A DNA stretch of 64,000 nt, taken from assembly GCA_028289345.1 (NCBI GenBank), contig JANQQL010000020.1:186001-250000 (forward strand). Direction: 5' to 3'. Below the pieces are notes generated by a model. It was not told the DNA's origin. It did no database searches and worked only from the letters and a program-made list of their open reading frames with translations. The translations under genes and the position numbers were made by a program. Origin of the DNA: Planctomycetota bacterium. GTDB lineage: Bacteria; Planctomycetota; B15-G4; SIAN01. Numbering within the stretch: position 1 is the first letter of the stretch; every line of letters begins with the position of its first letter. Of the stretch, positions 62,837 through 64,000 are shown piece by piece.

Positions 62837-63919
62837 TCAGGAGCCCGCCGTGGTCCCGATGCCGAGCTTGGCCAGCAATTGGTCGCCATGAGGTTGGCGG
62901 GAGGGATCCACGTGGGCTTGGGGGTCGGGCCAGGCGGTGCGTCCGGTCCAATGCTTCAGGCGGCGAGCCAGGGTATGAAACAGGGCCTGGGGGATCCCTT
63001 GAATGCTGGGATGATCGGCCGACAGCCAGCGGCAAAGTCGCCCTTGCCAAGTGCGCACGTCCATCCCCGGCAGGTCTCGGCCCAACTGCTCGCGATACTG
63101 ACGAGCCACCCAAAGGTAGGGGCACAGTTCCAAATAGGTTCGCCAGTACCGAGAACCGGACTCGTCCGAGAACTCCCACGGCTTCAAACCGCCGCAGTGG
63201 ATCAGCGGCGCCAGACCGCGACCGATGTTCGCGAGTCGCTCTCCCAGGGTGTAGCCAGCCGGCCCGACGCTCTGCACGATATCCCGGCCGCGGCGCAGCA
63301 AGACCAGGGGAATGTCGGAAAACGGCGCGGCGCCGAGCAGCGCGGTGAGCACGTCCTGATCCCCGAGCATGTGAACCGGACGCTGGTACATGGAGATCTT
63401 CTGAACTCGCTGGTACTCGCCGTCGGCCAGGAGTTCGTCCCAGGCCCGCAGCAGGTCCCGGTGGTGGCCCGTCACCCGCACGATCCCCGAGCTGACCAGG
63501 CATGGGAGGGAACGACCGGGTTTCATGCCCCACAGTTCGGTGCGCACGGTCCCCCCCTGGAAAAGGTCCCAATACTGGGCTTCGGTGGAGACCAAATCGC
63601 ATTCCTTCAAAGGCCGCAGTCGCTCGCGAAAATCACCGGCGAGAACGATGTCCGAATCGATCCACGTGACCTCTGGTCGTCCGGCGTCCAGGAAGTGAAG
63701 AAGCAACCTCGGCTTCGCGTTCCAACCCTGGCCGATCAGGGCCTGGTCCACATGAAGGAAGGCATTGGCTTGGGCCTCGACCCAGGAGCGGAGTGCCGCG
63801 TCGGGATTGGGGACACTCACCGCCACGGTCAAATCGGGGCAGTGGCGTGCCAGGCTCAGCACTAGCAGCTGGACCCCCGCCCAAGCCGCCGGTCGATCCT
63901 CATGAACGCACAACAACAT
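62837..63919 (-). CDS. Putative nucleotide-diphospho-sugar glycosyltransferase
   Basis: 360 residues from ATG at 63919; an upstream GTG at 63988 would add 23. The first half looks like a GT-A fold: LLCVHEDRPAAWAGVQLLVLS, then VTWIDSDIVLAGDF with a DxD motif that should bind the metal-nucleotide sugar. The middle has a conserved-looking MYQRPVHMLGDQDVLTALLG. Its acceptor is unknown. First gene seen of the polysaccharide operon; its promoter may lie past the window edge. Confidence 0.75.
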   Translation of the reverse strand: MLLCVHEDRPAAWAGVQLLVLSLARHCPDLTVAVSVPNPDAALRSWVEAQANAFLHVDQALIGQGWNAKPRLLLHFLDAGRPEVTWIDSDIVLAGDFRERLRPLKECDLVSTEAQYWDLFQGGTVRTELWGMKPGRSLPCLVSSGIVRVTGHHRDLLRAWDELLADGEYQRVQKISMYQRPVHMLGDQDVLTALLGAAPFSDIPLVLLRRGRDIVQSVGPAGYTLGERLANIGRGLAPLIHCGGLKPWEFSDESGSRYWRTYLELCPYLWVARQYREQLGRDLPGMDVRTWQGRLCRWLSADHPSIQGIPQALFHTLARRLKHWTGRTAWPDPQAHVDPSRQPHGDQLLAKLGIGTTAGS

Positions 63920-64000
63920 CGATGGAAAGGTCTCTTTTCGTAGTCTCGACGAAGGCCCTAGCCGGCCAGCGAAAACGTCTTTCGGCACCGGATCGGACCT

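Noticed and set aside
1..64000. CRISPR arrays, rRNA operons, integrases or transposase genes.
   Set aside because: I looked for regularly spaced repeats, tRNA-flanked integrases and transposase motifs and found none; the only repeated DNA noted is the 46271-46931 pair and the two enhancer palindromes.

Overview
The window is 64 kb of high-GC (roughly 60%) bacterial DNA from a diderm. There are many lipoproteins with a lipobox, a TolC/HlyD/ABC envelope exporter, a Wzz-type chain-length protein and an MsbA-type exporter. Two secreted proteins, a seven-repeat FG-GAP protein with a conserved C-terminal region and a choice-of-anchor-B-like lipoprotein, resemble families common in Planctomycetota, so a planctomycete or related lineage is my best guess. 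That is inference; no rRNA or tRNA was seen. Most genes are tightly packed and joined by 4-base ATGA or GTGA overlaps.

Layout. 1-3951 (minus): ABC exporter, HlyD adaptor and a TolC-like outer-membrane lipoprotein cut by the window edge; the ABC protein has lost most of its catalytic residues. 4190-7843: DUF4136 lipoprotein, HPF/RaiA-like protein, divergent nhaR-type regulator, DegP/HtrA protease. 8290-13077: a sigma-54 stress-type locus. An NtrC-family activator (10293-11720) with a dead receiver sits between two outward-facing operons. Each operon has a GG-N10-GC promoter, and each promoter has a copy of the same roughly 20-bp imperfect palindrome about 110-125 bp upstream of its expected start. 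Each operon begins with a related Trp-containing helical protein and encodes a small Pro/Arg-rich protein. I consider this mirrored module the best candidate for an undescribed system.

13035-26131: ten consecutive two-component proteins (five kinases, one of them a CheB-CheR-kinase-receiver fusion and one apparently a pseudokinase, plus five stand-alone receivers) with no DNA-binding output domain among them. 26158-33725: outer-membrane channel-like lipoprotein, CorA, a giant MscS-family channel, a PIN-PhoH ATPase and a small membrane protein. 34013-45700: secreted lipoproteins, a methyltransferase joined to a peptide deformylase/threonine-dehydratase-like fusion, an FG-GAP protein, a fatty-acid desaturase, GlpD and a transglutaminase-like lipoprotein.

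45717-46930: a decayed gene and two copies of a roughly 255-bp repeat with 18-bp inverted repeats inside. 46940-52720 (minus): probable operon of PQQ-like propeller, DUF218 protein, lipoprotein and acetyltransferase, then a complete alkylation-repair set (Ada-AlkA fusion, Ogt, Tag). 53021-55135: oligopeptidase B. 55143-63919 (minus): an exopolysaccharide/lipopolysaccharide operon of three glycosyltransferases, an O-antigen ligase/polymerase, Wzz, two tiny membrane proteins and an MsbA-type exporter.
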